A stretch of 64,000 nucleotides of DNA, from positions 1-64,000 of the forward strand of contig JAWWOO010000010.1 of assembly GCA_033851545.1 (NCBI GenBank), written 5' to 3'. The stretch comes from JAWWOL01 sp033851545 (GTDB lineage Bacteria; Actinomycetota; Actinomycetes; JAWWOL01). The notes beneath the pieces were generated by a model. The model ran no database searches and had not been told where the DNA came from. It was given only the letters and a program-made list of their open reading frames with translations. The position numbers and the translations under genes were made by a program. This document shows positions 50,820-59,576 of the stretch, in pieces. How positions within the stretch are numbered: the first letter of the stretch is position 1; every line of letters begins with the position of its first letter.

Positions 50820-52841
50820 CTACGGCGCCGCGCCGACCAGCGCCTCGGGCGCCAGCTGGTCCAGCGCCGCGGCTGCCACGGCGGACAGCGCAGGCGACAC
50901 GCGGGCCCCGCCGTACCACTCGGCCTCGAGCACCCTGGCCACCGAGTCCACGTCAGGTGCCCGCAGCCGCAGCAGCAGGTCCCGCACGGTCTCGTTCGGC
51001 CGGCGCGGCCGCTGCTGCTCCGCGAGCCGTCGCAACAGCCGCTGGTACGCCCTCCCGGCGTCGGTCACCAGCCGTGGGTCGGAAGCAGCCGGGGCGCGCT
51101 TGCGGGACCGCCGCATCCGGCGCGCCAGCCGCACCAGCTGCCAGGTCAGGGCCGCGAGCACCAGCAGACCCAGCGCGAGCAGCCGGCGGGCCTGCGGGGT
51201 GCCGGTCAGCTGCTTCCAGAGCTTTCTCAGCCAGGTGAGGGCGGCGTGCGTCCTGCTCGGCGGGACCAGTTGGGACCCTGCGGTCGGGTCCGAGCTCACC
51301 CAGTGACCGCCGCCGTACCCGACCTGCACCCAGGCGTGGGCGTCCTCGTTGCGATAGACCCGCCGGCTCGGATCCCCGCCGGGTGCGCCCTGTCCGCCGA
51401 AACCGGTGGCCACTCGCGCCGGGACCCCCACCGCCCGCAGCATGACGGCCTCCGCGCTGGCGAACTGCTCGCAGAACCCGACGTGGTCGGTGAACAGGAA
51501 GGCGTCGACCGCGTCCGTGCCCTCGGCGGGAACCGGCGAGTCGAGCTGATACTTCTCGTGCGTCCGCAGGTAGTCCTCGACCGCGCTGACCTTCTCCTGC
51601 GTGGTCGTCGCGGACGCGGTGACCGTACGGGCCAGCGCGCTCACCCTCGCCGGCAGCTCGGCCGGCAGGGTCAGCCACCGCGGGTCCGAGTCCGCCACTC
51701 CGTCACCGGACAGCGTGCCGGTCGAGCTCGAGCCGGGCGTCGCCCACGCGACGGTGTACGACATGGAGGGGTGCGCCGGGTCGAGCACCTGGACGGAGCC
51801 GTCCCTGAGGCTGCGTACGTGACCGCCGGCACCGTCGACCGCGATGACCGGGCCCGGGGAGTAGACGAGGAAGGTGCCGAACACGGCTGTCGGCCGGACC
51901 AGGGACGCGGTCAGGCCGGCGCCGGTGGGCAGCGCCGTGGCGAGCGGCAGGGTGGTGACCTGGTCGAGGCCGATGTCCCGCAAGGTGGTTCGGGTCCAGG
52001 TCGACCCGTCGTAGCGGTCGGCGTAGCCGGCCTGCCACAGCGTCGGCGAGTCCAACGGCACCTCGAGCACCGGTTTGCTGTCGAGGCTGCCGCGCTGGCG
52101 CAGGTCGAGCTGGCCACCGCCCATGGCGATGGCGAAGCCCCGAACCCCCGCCATGCTGACCGACCCGTCCCCGGCGCCGGGGTGCAGGTGGGGCGCCGGC
52201 TCGCTCGGCACGACGAGGGCCGCCGCCGCCGTCAGGACGACGAGCCGGGCGACGACCGCGGCCGACCAGGGGCGTCGGTCGGGCCGGCTGGGCACCGGGA
52301 CGAGGTCCGGCTGCAGGTCGACCGCCATCAGCTGGCGCAGCGCGACCCAGCCGAAGGCCAGCGGCAGCAGGCCGAGTGCGCACAGGCCCATCACCTCGGC
52401 CCGGTCGTCGGCGACCGAGAGCACCAGCAACGAGGCGGCGGCGGCGAACAGGCCGCTGCGCAGGTCGCGGGAGTTGTGCGAGGACAACGCGAAGGCCGCC
52501 ATCGCGAACGGCGCCACGGCCAGACCGTGCAACGGCCTGGATGCGGCGCCGCTGGCGACGAGCACCGCTGCCCCGCCGACGGCGAGGATCAGCAGCAGGG
52601 CCTGGTTGCCGGACAGCGCCGCCTGCTTGCCGGCGGCAGACCCGTGGTCCGGCGACGGCCCGCGACCGAGCCACAGCGCAAGCCCGAGCAGGGCCAGGTC
52701 GAGCAGGCCGGCGCTGGGACCCCCGGCAGGACCGAGGCTGATGCCGACGATGCCGAGGAGCAGACCGGCCGCGGTGGTCAGCTTGACCCGGTCCATCAGC
52801 TGGCGGCGCAGCGATGGCTGACGCGCCAAGGCTTGGGTCAC
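50820..52841 (-). CDS. Membrane transglutaminase-like protein (TgpA/DUF3488)
   Basis: 673 residues from GTG at 52841, overlapping the DUF58 stop as GTGA. Several N-terminal membrane helices are followed by an extracytoplasmic transglutaminase core. The Cys is in HVGFCEQFASAEAVMLR, the His in EDAHAWVQVGYG and the Asp in SSDPTAG. A further helix near residue 545 and a C-terminal cytoplasmic DUF4129-like region with YQRLLRRL close the protein. These operons occur with MoxR ATPases; the substrate is not known. Confidence 0.9.
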   Translation of the reverse strand: MTQALARQPSLRRQLMDRVKLTTAAGLLLGIVGISLGPAGGPSAGLLDLALLGLALWLGRGPSPDHGSAAGKQAALSGNQALLLILAVGGAAVLVASGAASRPLHGLAVAPFAMAAFALSSHNSRDLRSGLFAAAASLLVLSVADDRAEVMGLCALGLLPLAFGWVALRQLMAVDLQPDLVPVPSRPDRRPWSAAVVARLVVLTAAAALVVPSEPAPHLHPGAGDGSVSMAGVRGFAIAMGGGQLDLRQRGSLDSKPVLEVPLDSPTLWQAGYADRYDGSTWTRTTLRDIGLDQVTTLPLATALPTGAGLTASLVRPTAVFGTFLVYSPGPVIAVDGAGGHVRSLRDGSVQVLDPAHPSMSYTVAWATPGSSSTGTLSGDGVADSDPRWLTLPAELPARVSALARTVTASATTTQEKVSAVEDYLRTHEKYQLDSPVPAEGTDAVDAFLFTDHVGFCEQFASAEAVMLRAVGVPARVATGFGGQGAPGGDPSRRVYRNEDAHAWVQVGYGGGHWVSSDPTAGSQLVPPSRTHAALTWLRKLWKQLTGTPQARRLLALGLLVLAALTWQLVRLARRMRRSRKRAPAASDPRLVTDAGRAYQRLLRRLAEQQRPRRPNETVRDLLLRLRAPDVDSVARVLEAEWYGGARVSPALSAVAAAALDQLAPEALVGAAP

Positions 52842-53881
52842 CACGTGGTCACCAGCAGGTCGACCACGGAGCACGCCGCCGCGCCGGCGACGGCCGGGGC
52901 CAGGAGCGGGTCGGCGCTGAGCACCGCGACCAGGCCGCCGGCGGCGCTGCTGACCGCCCGCTCCAGCAACGCCGGCTCGGCCGGGCCGGCCAGCACCAGA
53001 CCCGCCAGCCAGTCCTGGACGACGTCCTGTGTCGGCGAACCCTCGAGCTGTCGAGCGGGCGCGGCCGCGAGGACGACGAGGGGTACGGCCAGCGTCGCCG
53101 CGGCCTGAACCATCCCGGCAGCCCGGGCAACCGCCGCCTCCCAGGCGGCGCCCTCTCCGGTGGCGGCCACCAGGAGCACCAGCACCCCGCAGGCGAGCTC
53201 CTCCCGCTCCATGACGACGGGCAGACCGGCCCGCGCGGTCGACCGCCAGTGCACGGACGACACCTGGTCGCCGCTGGCGAAGTGCCGGAGCAGCAGCGGG
53301 TCGGCGGTCCCGCGGCGTCCCGTACCGAGGCCTTCCTCGGCAGGCCGCGCGAGCGGGTCCAGGAGCCGGAGCGGTGGAAGGTCGGGGCGCGGCCGCACCG
53401 CCGGCAGCAGCTGCTGCGTCTGGGCCTCCTTGACCGGGTGGCCGCGCCCGGAGAGCCGGTTGTGCAGGTGGATGCTGCGACCGATCGGCGCCGGCCCGCG
53501 CCTGGCCGAGAGCAGTAGCGGGGCCTGGACCGTGGCAGTCTCGCCGGGCTTGAGCATGGGCACCGTCAGGTCGGGTGTCGGCAGGCCCGGACTCTGCTGG
53601 CGCACCGTGAGCACGGGTGTGGCCCGACTGCCCGAGTTGGTGAACGTGGTCCGCAGGAACACCGTGTCCCCGACGTACCACGACCGACCGCCCGGCCACT
53701 CCCACTTCATGTCCAGTGCCTTGAGCCCCGTCAGCCCGGCGAGGGGGGACAGCCCGCAGGCCAGGGCCACGACGGCAACCAGGGGCATCCGCTCGGACTG
53801 GGCCAGGAACGCGGCAGGCAGGGCGGCGTACGGCAGCAAGGACCCGAGCCGACCCATGCGCCGCCCGGCAGGCGTGGTCAC
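52838..53881 (-). CDS. DUF58 domain protein
   Basis: 347 residues. Two N-terminal hydrophobic helices, then a beta-rich segment (GDTVFLRTTFTNSGSRATPV) and the DUF58 core with LLLRHFASGDQVSSVHWRSTAR (about 198-219), the standard vWA-like signature. It overlaps the MoxR gene by 4 bases and the transglutaminase gene by 4. The three form a MoxR-DUF58-TgpA operon of unclear role in envelope protein maturation. Confidence 0.9.
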   Translation of the reverse strand: MTTPAGRRMGRLGSLLPYAALPAAFLAQSERMPLVAVVALACGLSPLAGLTGLKALDMKWEWPGGRSWYVGDTVFLRTTFTNSGSRATPVLTVRQQSPGLPTPDLTVPMLKPGETATVQAPLLLSARRGPAPIGRSIHLHNRLSGRGHPVKEAQTQQLLPAVRPRPDLPPLRLLDPLARPAEEGLGTGRRGTADPLLLRHFASGDQVSSVHWRSTARAGLPVVMEREELACGVLVLLVAATGEGAAWEAAVARAAGMVQAAATLAVPLVVLAAAPARQLEGSPTQDVVQDWLAGLVLAGPAEPALLERAVSSAAGGLVAVLSADPLLAPAVAGAAACSVVDLLVTTW

Positions 53882-54855
53882 GGCGTGGGTACGGATACGC
53901 CCGCCGTCACCTCGACGACAACGGCCCGCGCCCGCGCGGTGTCCGGCCCGGTCCGGAGCTGCAGCCGGTGGGCGAGCACGCTGACCGCCAGACCGCGTAC
54001 GTCGTCCGGCACCACGTGGCTGCGGGCGGACAGCAGGGCGCGGGACTGCGCGACGCGGACGAACGCCAGCGCCGCGCGGGTGCTGGCGCCGAGGGCGACG
54101 TCGGGGTGCGTACGGGTGGCCTCGACGATGCGCACGGCGTAGTCGAGAACGGCGTCCGCGACGTAGATCGAGCGCACGGTTTCCCGCAGCGCCGTCAGCC
54201 GGGTGGCATCGGCCACCGGCGGCATCCGGTCGACGGAGGCGCCGGCGAGCTGCTCCCGGACGACCCGCCCGGCGGTGCGGGTGTCCAGGCGGCCCAGGCC
54301 GAGCTGCACGGCGAACCGGTCCAGCTGGCCCTCCGGCATCGGGTAGGTGCCGTACTGCTCGTGCGGGTTGCGGGTCGCGATCACGACGAACGGGTCAGGG
54401 AGGACGTGCTCGACGCCGTCGACGGTGATCGTGCCCTCCTCCATCGCCTCGAGGAAGCCGGACTGGGTGCGGGCCGGGATCCGGTTGATCTCGTCGACCA
54501 GGACGACGTTGCCGAACACCGGTCCGGGGATGAACTCGAAGCGGCCGAGGTCGGGCCGCCACACGGAGGAGCCGGTCACGTCGGTCGGCAACAGGTCGGC
54601 CGTGCCCTGGATCCGGCTGAACCGGCCGCCCAGCGCCCGCGCCGTCGCCTTGGCCAACGTGGTCTTGCCGGCGCCGGGGAGGTCCTCGACCAGGACGTGC
54701 CCACCGGCCAGCACGGCGCAGATCAGCGTCTCGATCACCGGCAGGTGGCCCAGCAGCACCCGGTCCACGGCCGTCACCAGGCGTCGGGCGCTCGCTGCGG
54801 CGGCGTCGACGCCGGTCTGCTGCGGCGGTGGTTCGAGCAGAGGCTGCGCGCTCAC
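53878..54855 (-). CDS. MoxR-family AAA+ ATPase
   Basis: 325 residues. Walker A is VLVEDLPGAGKTTLAKA, followed by RIQGTADLLPTDVTG, Walker B NVVLVDEINRIPARTQ and sensor FVVIATRNPHEQYGTYPMPE. All are standard for MoxR chaperone-like ATPases. First gene of the unit that leads to rarA. It is divergent from the MMPL gene, with 123 bases between the starts. Confidence 0.95.
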   Translation of the reverse strand: MSAQPLLEPPPQQTGVDAAAASARRLVTAVDRVLLGHLPVIETLICAVLAGGHVLVEDLPGAGKTTLAKATARALGGRFSRIQGTADLLPTDVTGSSVWRPDLGRFEFIPGPVFGNVVLVDEINRIPARTQSGFLEAMEEGTITVDGVEHVLPDPFVVIATRNPHEQYGTYPMPEGQLDRFAVQLGLGRLDTRTAGRVVREQLAGASVDRMPPVADATRLTALRETVRSIYVADAVLDYAVRIVEATRTHPDVALGASTRAALAFVRVAQSRALLSARSHVVPDDVRGLAVSVLAHRLQLRTGPDTARARAVVVEVTAGVSVPTP

Positions 54856-54978
54856 GATTCCCCGTTCGTCGGTGGACGGTCACACGTCCATCGTTGGGTC
54901 GGCACCGGTGATCTGCCGCTGAAGCCGGCGCCGTCGCGCTCTGCCAGGATGGAGCAAAGCCGAAGCCTGGGAGCGACG

Positions 54979-57150
54979 ATGCTCGAAGCCGTGGGGCGGT
55001 TCTGCCACCGGCGGCGGCGACTGGTCATGGCCGGGTGGGCAGCGCTGCTCCTGCTCGGGCTGACAGTCGGGGGTCAGGTGTTCGGCCGGCTGCACAGCCC
55101 CGGCGGGTCGGGCTCGGTCGAGTCGGTGCAGGCCTTCAACCGGCTCGACGACGCCTCCGCCGCCGGGCAACGGCTGCTGGCGGTGGTTGACGGACCGGCC
55201 GTGGCCGGCCCCGCCGTCTCGGTCGCCGTCACCACGGCTGCCCGGGACCTGCGCGGGCGACCGGACGTCGCCGCGGTCTACGACACGTACGAGACGAGCG
55301 CTGCCGACCTCAGGGCCACGGACGGCCGGGCGAGCGTGGTCGTCGTCGACCTGCGCCACGGTCTGTCCGACGCGGCGGCGAACACCGCGACAGCCGCAGT
55401 CGCCGCCCGGCTCCGGCAGGCCGTACCAGCGGCGCGCGTGCTGGTCGGCGGCAGCAGCGTTGCCAGGCACGAGGCGAACCACCAGGTGGGGGCCGACCTC
55501 GAGCACGGTGAGCTGGTCAGCCTGCCGATCGCCGCCGTTGTCCTGGTGCTGATCTTCGGCGGGCTGGCTGCCGCCGGGATCCCGCTCGGTGTCGCGGTGG
55601 CCAGCATCGCCGGCTCGCTGCTGTTCCTGCTCGGCTTCACCTACCTGTTCGACGTCGACCCGAACGTGGTCAGCGTCGTGACCGTGATGGGCCTCGGTCT
55701 GGCCATCGACTACGGGCTGCTCATGGTCAGCCGCTACCGGGAGGAGCTGCGCCGGGGGCTCCCGCACCCCGCGGCCCTCGACGCGATGATGGCCACCGCT
55801 GGGCGGTCCATCGGGTTTTCTGCGCTGACCGTCGCCGCCTCCCTGTGCGGGCTGTTCGCCTTCGACGACCCGACCTACCGTTCGATGGGCGCCGGTGGGG
55901 TCAGCGTGGTGCTCGTCGCCCTCGTCGCGGCGGTGACCCTCGTACCGGCCCTGATCTCCGTACGCCGGCCGGGCCGGCTGCCCCGGCGGCGCCGCAACCC
56001 GGGCTCGCTGCTCTCCCGGATGAGTGCACCGGCGCCCGACCAGGGCTTCTTCTCCGGCGTCACCAGGCGTTCGCAGAGGCACCCGGTCCTGGTCGTGGTT
56101 GTGCTGGTGCTGCTGCTCGGCACCGCGGCGGTGCCCTTCCGCGGTGCGAGGTTCCAGAACGCCGCGCTGACCTCCGTACCGCAGGAGTTCGTCAGCCGGC
56201 AGGTCAACGAGCTGCTCAACACCCGGTTCCCGGGCAACCACACCGACCCGATCGAGGTGGTCGGACAGGTCCCGGCAAGCGACCCACGGGTCCTCGCCTA
56301 CGCGGCGAAGCTGCGGGCGATGCCGCAGATCTCCAGCGTCGACGTCTCTGCGGTCAACGCCGGCCTCAGCAGGGTCGACGTCTACCCGCGCGACTCCGGC
56401 CAGAGCCCGCACGCGCAGCAGCTGATCCGCGACCTGCGCGCCGACCGGCCACCGTACCCGAGCCAGATCACCGGGACCCTGGCCTTCCTGGTCGACTTCG
56501 AGCATCAGGTCATGAGCGGCCTGCCGTGGGCAGCCGGGCTGATCGCGCTGGCGACGTTCGTGCTGCTGTTCCTGATGACCGGCTCGGTCCTGGTCCCGGT
56601 CAAGGCGCTGGTGATGAACGTGCTCTCCCTCGGGGCGTCCTTCGGCGCGCTGGTATGGGTGTTCCAGGAAGGGCACCTGCACTCGTTGCTGCGGTTCGAG
56701 ACACCGGGCGCCCTCGAGGTCTGGGTGCCGGTCATCGTGTTCGTCTTCGCCTTCGGCCTGTCGATGGACTACGAGGTCTTCCTGCTCTCCCGGGTCAAGG
56801 AGCTGCACGACGCGGGCTACGACAACGACGACTCGGTTGCCTTGGGGCTCCAGCGATCCGGGCGCATCATCACCTCGGCGGCGCTGCTGATCGTCATCGT
56901 GTTCCTGGGCTTCGCCGGCGGTCGGATGATCGGCATCAACGAGCTCGGCCTGTCGATGTCGATCGCCGTCGTCGTCGACGCGACCCTCGTACGGTGCCTG
57001 CTGGTGCCGGCCACGATGACCCTGCTCGGCGAGCTCAACTGGTGGGCGCCCGGGCCACTTCGCCGGCTGCACAACCGGTTCGGCCTGCACGAGCCCAGAC
57101 CGTCGACGCATTCGATCCTGGAGACCGCCACCTCGCCCGGCGCCGAATGA
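54979..57150 (+). CDS. MMPL/RND family transporter
   Basis: 723 residues from ATG at 54979, chosen for GGGAG 5 bases upstream; another ATG is at 54949. Two MMPL halves, each with a large external loop followed by helix bundles: VSLPIAAVVLVLIFGGLAAAG with DPNVVSVVTVMGLGLAIDYG in the first, and FAFGLSMDYEVFLLSRVKEL in the second. Both proton-relay regions (IDYGLLMVSRYREE and MDYEVF) are present. Such proteins export lipids or drugs in actinobacteria. Cargo unknown. Confidence 0.92.
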   Translation: MLEAVGRFCHRRRRLVMAGWAALLLLGLTVGGQVFGRLHSPGGSGSVESVQAFNRLDDASAAGQRLLAVVDGPAVAGPAVSVAVTTAARDLRGRPDVAAVYDTYETSAADLRATDGRASVVVVDLRHGLSDAAANTATAAVAARLRQAVPAARVLVGGSSVARHEANHQVGADLEHGELVSLPIAAVVLVLIFGGLAAAGIPLGVAVASIAGSLLFLLGFTYLFDVDPNVVSVVTVMGLGLAIDYGLLMVSRYREELRRGLPHPAALDAMMATAGRSIGFSALTVAASLCGLFAFDDPTYRSMGAGGVSVVLVALVAAVTLVPALISVRRPGRLPRRRRNPGSLLSRMSAPAPDQGFFSGVTRRSQRHPVLVVVVLVLLLGTAAVPFRGARFQNAALTSVPQEFVSRQVNELLNTRFPGNHTDPIEVVGQVPASDPRVLAYAAKLRAMPQISSVDVSAVNAGLSRVDVYPRDSGQSPHAQQLIRDLRADRPPYPSQITGTLAFLVDFEHQVMSGLPWAAGLIALATFVLLFLMTGSVLVPVKALVMNVLSLGASFGALVWVFQEGHLHSLLRFETPGALEVWVPVIVFVFAFGLSMDYEVFLLSRVKELHDAGYDNDDSVALGLQRSGRIITSAALLIVIVFLGFAGGRMIGINELGLSMSIAVVVDATLVRCLLVPATMTLLGELNWWAPGPLRRLHNRFGLHEPRPSTHSILETATSPGAE

Positions 57151-57284
57151 CCAAGCGCAGGAGGTCTCAGTCGCCGCCCGCCCCGAGCAGCAAGCTGCAA
57201 AATCAGCCGCGCGACAAATTCCGGCATTTCACACCGAGTCGCTAAGGCCTTTTCCGACATTAACTATCAGAACCCCCAGCGGCC

Positions 57285-57315
57285 TTGCGCTCACCCCGCA
57301 GACGCACTGTAAGGT
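57285..57315 (+). promoter_or_regulatory. Possible promoter of the kelch gene
   Basis: TTGCGC at 57285-57290 and an extended TG-TAAGGT at 57308-57315 sit 30 bases before the ATG at 57346. The spacing of 19 is long for a housekeeping promoter, so this is a weak call. Around it, 57151-57284 shows no gene. Confidence 0.28.
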
Positions 57316-57345
57316 CCGCCCAAAGCCACACCAAGGGGGGGCCCC

Positions 57346-59088
57346 ATGACACGCGTCACCAAAAGCGTCAGCGCCCGCGTGAGCAGGACCGGGCGGCTGG
57401 TCCTGGCGCTCGTCGTTGTCCTGCTCGGCCTTTCGGTGCCGCACTCGATCGCCCATGCAGCGAGCGTCACCATCATGGTCAGCGCCAGCCCCAACCGTGC
57501 TGCCGCAGTGCCTCTCGGCGGAACGACGCGGGCCGGCAATCTCTACATCTTCACCACCCCTGACGCGGGGGTCGTGAAGGTCTCCTTCTGGCTGGACGAC
57601 CCGCAACGCGCCGGCCTGCCCAAGCAGCTGGAGTCCTGGGCACCGTTCGACTTCCGAGGTGGCTCGTCGACAGCCAACCCGTGGGACAGCGGGACGGTGG
57701 CCAACGGTACGCACGTCATCACGGCGCAGGTGGTCGACAACGCGAAAGTCACGACGGTGGTCTCGGCGTCGTTCCAGGTGTTGAACGGCAGCACCGCCGG
57801 ATACGCGCCGCAGTTCAGCACGGCGAGCGACCGCAGTGCGCCGCTCCCCCTGGCCGGCGCCGTGTTGAAAGGCACTGACTACGTCTTCGTGCCCTCAGCC
57901 GCCGGCATGACCAAGGTGAGCTTCTACCTCGACGACATGCAGCGGGTGAACGCACCCGCTCACATCGAGTCGACCGCGCCGTTCGACTTCGCCGGCACGG
58001 GAGCGACTCTGGCCGTCGCGCTGCCCTGGGCGACGACCGCCTTGTCCAACGGCACGCACGTGCTCTCGGTCGACGTCCAGACCACGAGCGGCGTGAAGCG
58101 CGTCGACACCACCTTCTCCGTGCTCAACCCGGTCACGCCACCGCCGCCGCCCTCGGGATTCGTGTCGCACTACACCTACACCCCGATTGCGCCGCTCCCC
58201 ATCGGCACCACGGAGGCAAACTCCGTCACGGTAAATGACAAGGTCTACCTCTTCGGCGGGTTCGACGTGCTCCAGCCGGTGCTCAACCCGACGACGCGCG
58301 CGTGGGTCTACGACCCGGTCACCAACATCTGGTCCAGCCTGCCGCCCGTGCCGGCGATGGGCATCGACCACGCGGGCATCGACACCGACGGCTCGCGCTA
58401 CATCTACTACGCCGGTGGCTTCCGGTACGACACAACCGGCGCGGCGCGGCTGCAGGGCACCGAGCTCGTGTGGCGGTACGACACGCAGACCGGCACCTAC
58501 TCGCCCATGCCGCCGCTGCCGGTCCGGCGGGCCTCCGGCGGCCTGTCCTACATCAGCGGGACGCTCTACTACTTCGCCGGCAGCACCGACTACCAGGGGA
58601 CCCCGGACGCAGGCGAGACCTTCAGCCTGGACGTCGCCGGCGGTGCCACGGCATGGGTACAGCGAGCGACGATGCCCAACCCGCGCAACCACATCGGCTG
58701 GGCAACCATCGACGGCAAGATCTACGTCGCCGGCGGGCAGTACTTCGAGAAGAGCTACTTCGCGCAGAGCGAGCTCGACCGCTACGACCCGGCAACCGAC
58801 ACCTGGACGACGCTGGCTCCGATGCCGTTCGCCCGGTCGCACATGCTCGACTCCAGCATGGTCATCGACGGCCGCTTCGTCGTGGCCAGTGGCTGGACGA
58901 CGACCGCGCAAACCGCGGCGGTGACGGCGTACGACCCGGTGACCAACACCTGGTCGTCGATGACCGACCTGCCACTTGCGCGGACGTCGGCGACTGCCCG
59001 CGCGCTCAGCGACGGTCGGTTCATCTACTGCTGTGGCAGCGCCGGCATATCGACGTCGTCCGGGTGGATGGCGACACCGGCACCGTAA
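57346..59088 (+). CDS. Secreted protein with two Ig-like domains and a kelch propeller
   Basis: 580 residues with a signal peptide cut near AHA-A (residue 38). Two similar beta domains follow at about 40-145 and 150-260. They share GTDYVF-like starts, VKVSFWLDDPQR versus TKVSFYLDDMQR, a PFDF motif and NGTHV. Then comes PPPPPSG and five to six kelch repeats (about 270-575) with words such as VYLFGGFD, IYYAGGF, IYVAGGQY and YDPVTNTWSSM. AGGGGGG gives a strong ribosome-binding site. Likely an extracellular binding protein. The ligand cannot be read. Confidence 0.85.
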   Translation: MTRVTKSVSARVSRTGRLVLALVVVLLGLSVPHSIAHAASVTIMVSASPNRAAAVPLGGTTRAGNLYIFTTPDAGVVKVSFWLDDPQRAGLPKQLESWAPFDFRGGSSTANPWDSGTVANGTHVITAQVVDNAKVTTVVSASFQVLNGSTAGYAPQFSTASDRSAPLPLAGAVLKGTDYVFVPSAAGMTKVSFYLDDMQRVNAPAHIESTAPFDFAGTGATLAVALPWATTALSNGTHVLSVDVQTTSGVKRVDTTFSVLNPVTPPPPPSGFVSHYTYTPIAPLPIGTTEANSVTVNDKVYLFGGFDVLQPVLNPTTRAWVYDPVTNIWSSLPPVPAMGIDHAGIDTDGSRYIYYAGGFRYDTTGAARLQGTELVWRYDTQTGTYSPMPPLPVRRASGGLSYISGTLYYFAGSTDYQGTPDAGETFSLDVAGGATAWVQRATMPNPRNHIGWATIDGKIYVAGGQYFEKSYFAQSELDRYDPATDTWTTLAPMPFARSHMLDSSMVIDGRFVVASGWTTTAQTAAVTAYDPVTNTWSSMTDLPLARTSATARALSDGRFIYCCGSAGISTSSGWMATPAP

Positions 59089-59576
59089 TCACCCGCGTCA
59101 GTCGTCCCCGTCGCGGCAGCGAGAGAACGGGTGGCCGGTGGGATCTATCCCGGAGAAACCGGGACGGAGTCCACGCTGATAAGGATGTCCTGGTCGGCCG
59201 GGCCTCGGGGGTCGGGACGCGCGGCTGTACCGGCTGACGATCGGCGACTACTCAAGCCGGGTCCCCCTTACGCTGACAGGTGATTGGCTGGGATCGTGCT
59301 GCGCCATGAGCGTGCCTGTCCGGGTTGGTCCAGGGCTGGTGCCAAGGGGGAGCGTGGCCGTTCCTGTCGTCGCCCACTCCTCCGCGGTCTCGTCTGCCGG
59401 CAGCCCGGCGGAAAGCATGGACTCACGGTGGTGTCCGGGCACCCGTTTGGGCCCATCCTTCGGCGGGGTTGCGCCACACGGGGGCACCCCGGCGACCCGC
59501 TGGGCCGCCGCCCACTGAGCCATGCCCGCCATCGTGCCGTCAGGTCGGAGGCTTCATCACACTGTCACCGTAAGGG
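59089..59576. other. Unassigned 488-base region between convergent genes
   Basis: Lies between the ends of the kelch gene (+) and aspS (-). Short frames of 70-95 codons are open on both strands, for example 59248-59532 (-), but none has a ribosome-binding site or a recognisable product. No clear terminator or tRNA was seen. Confidence 0.5.
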
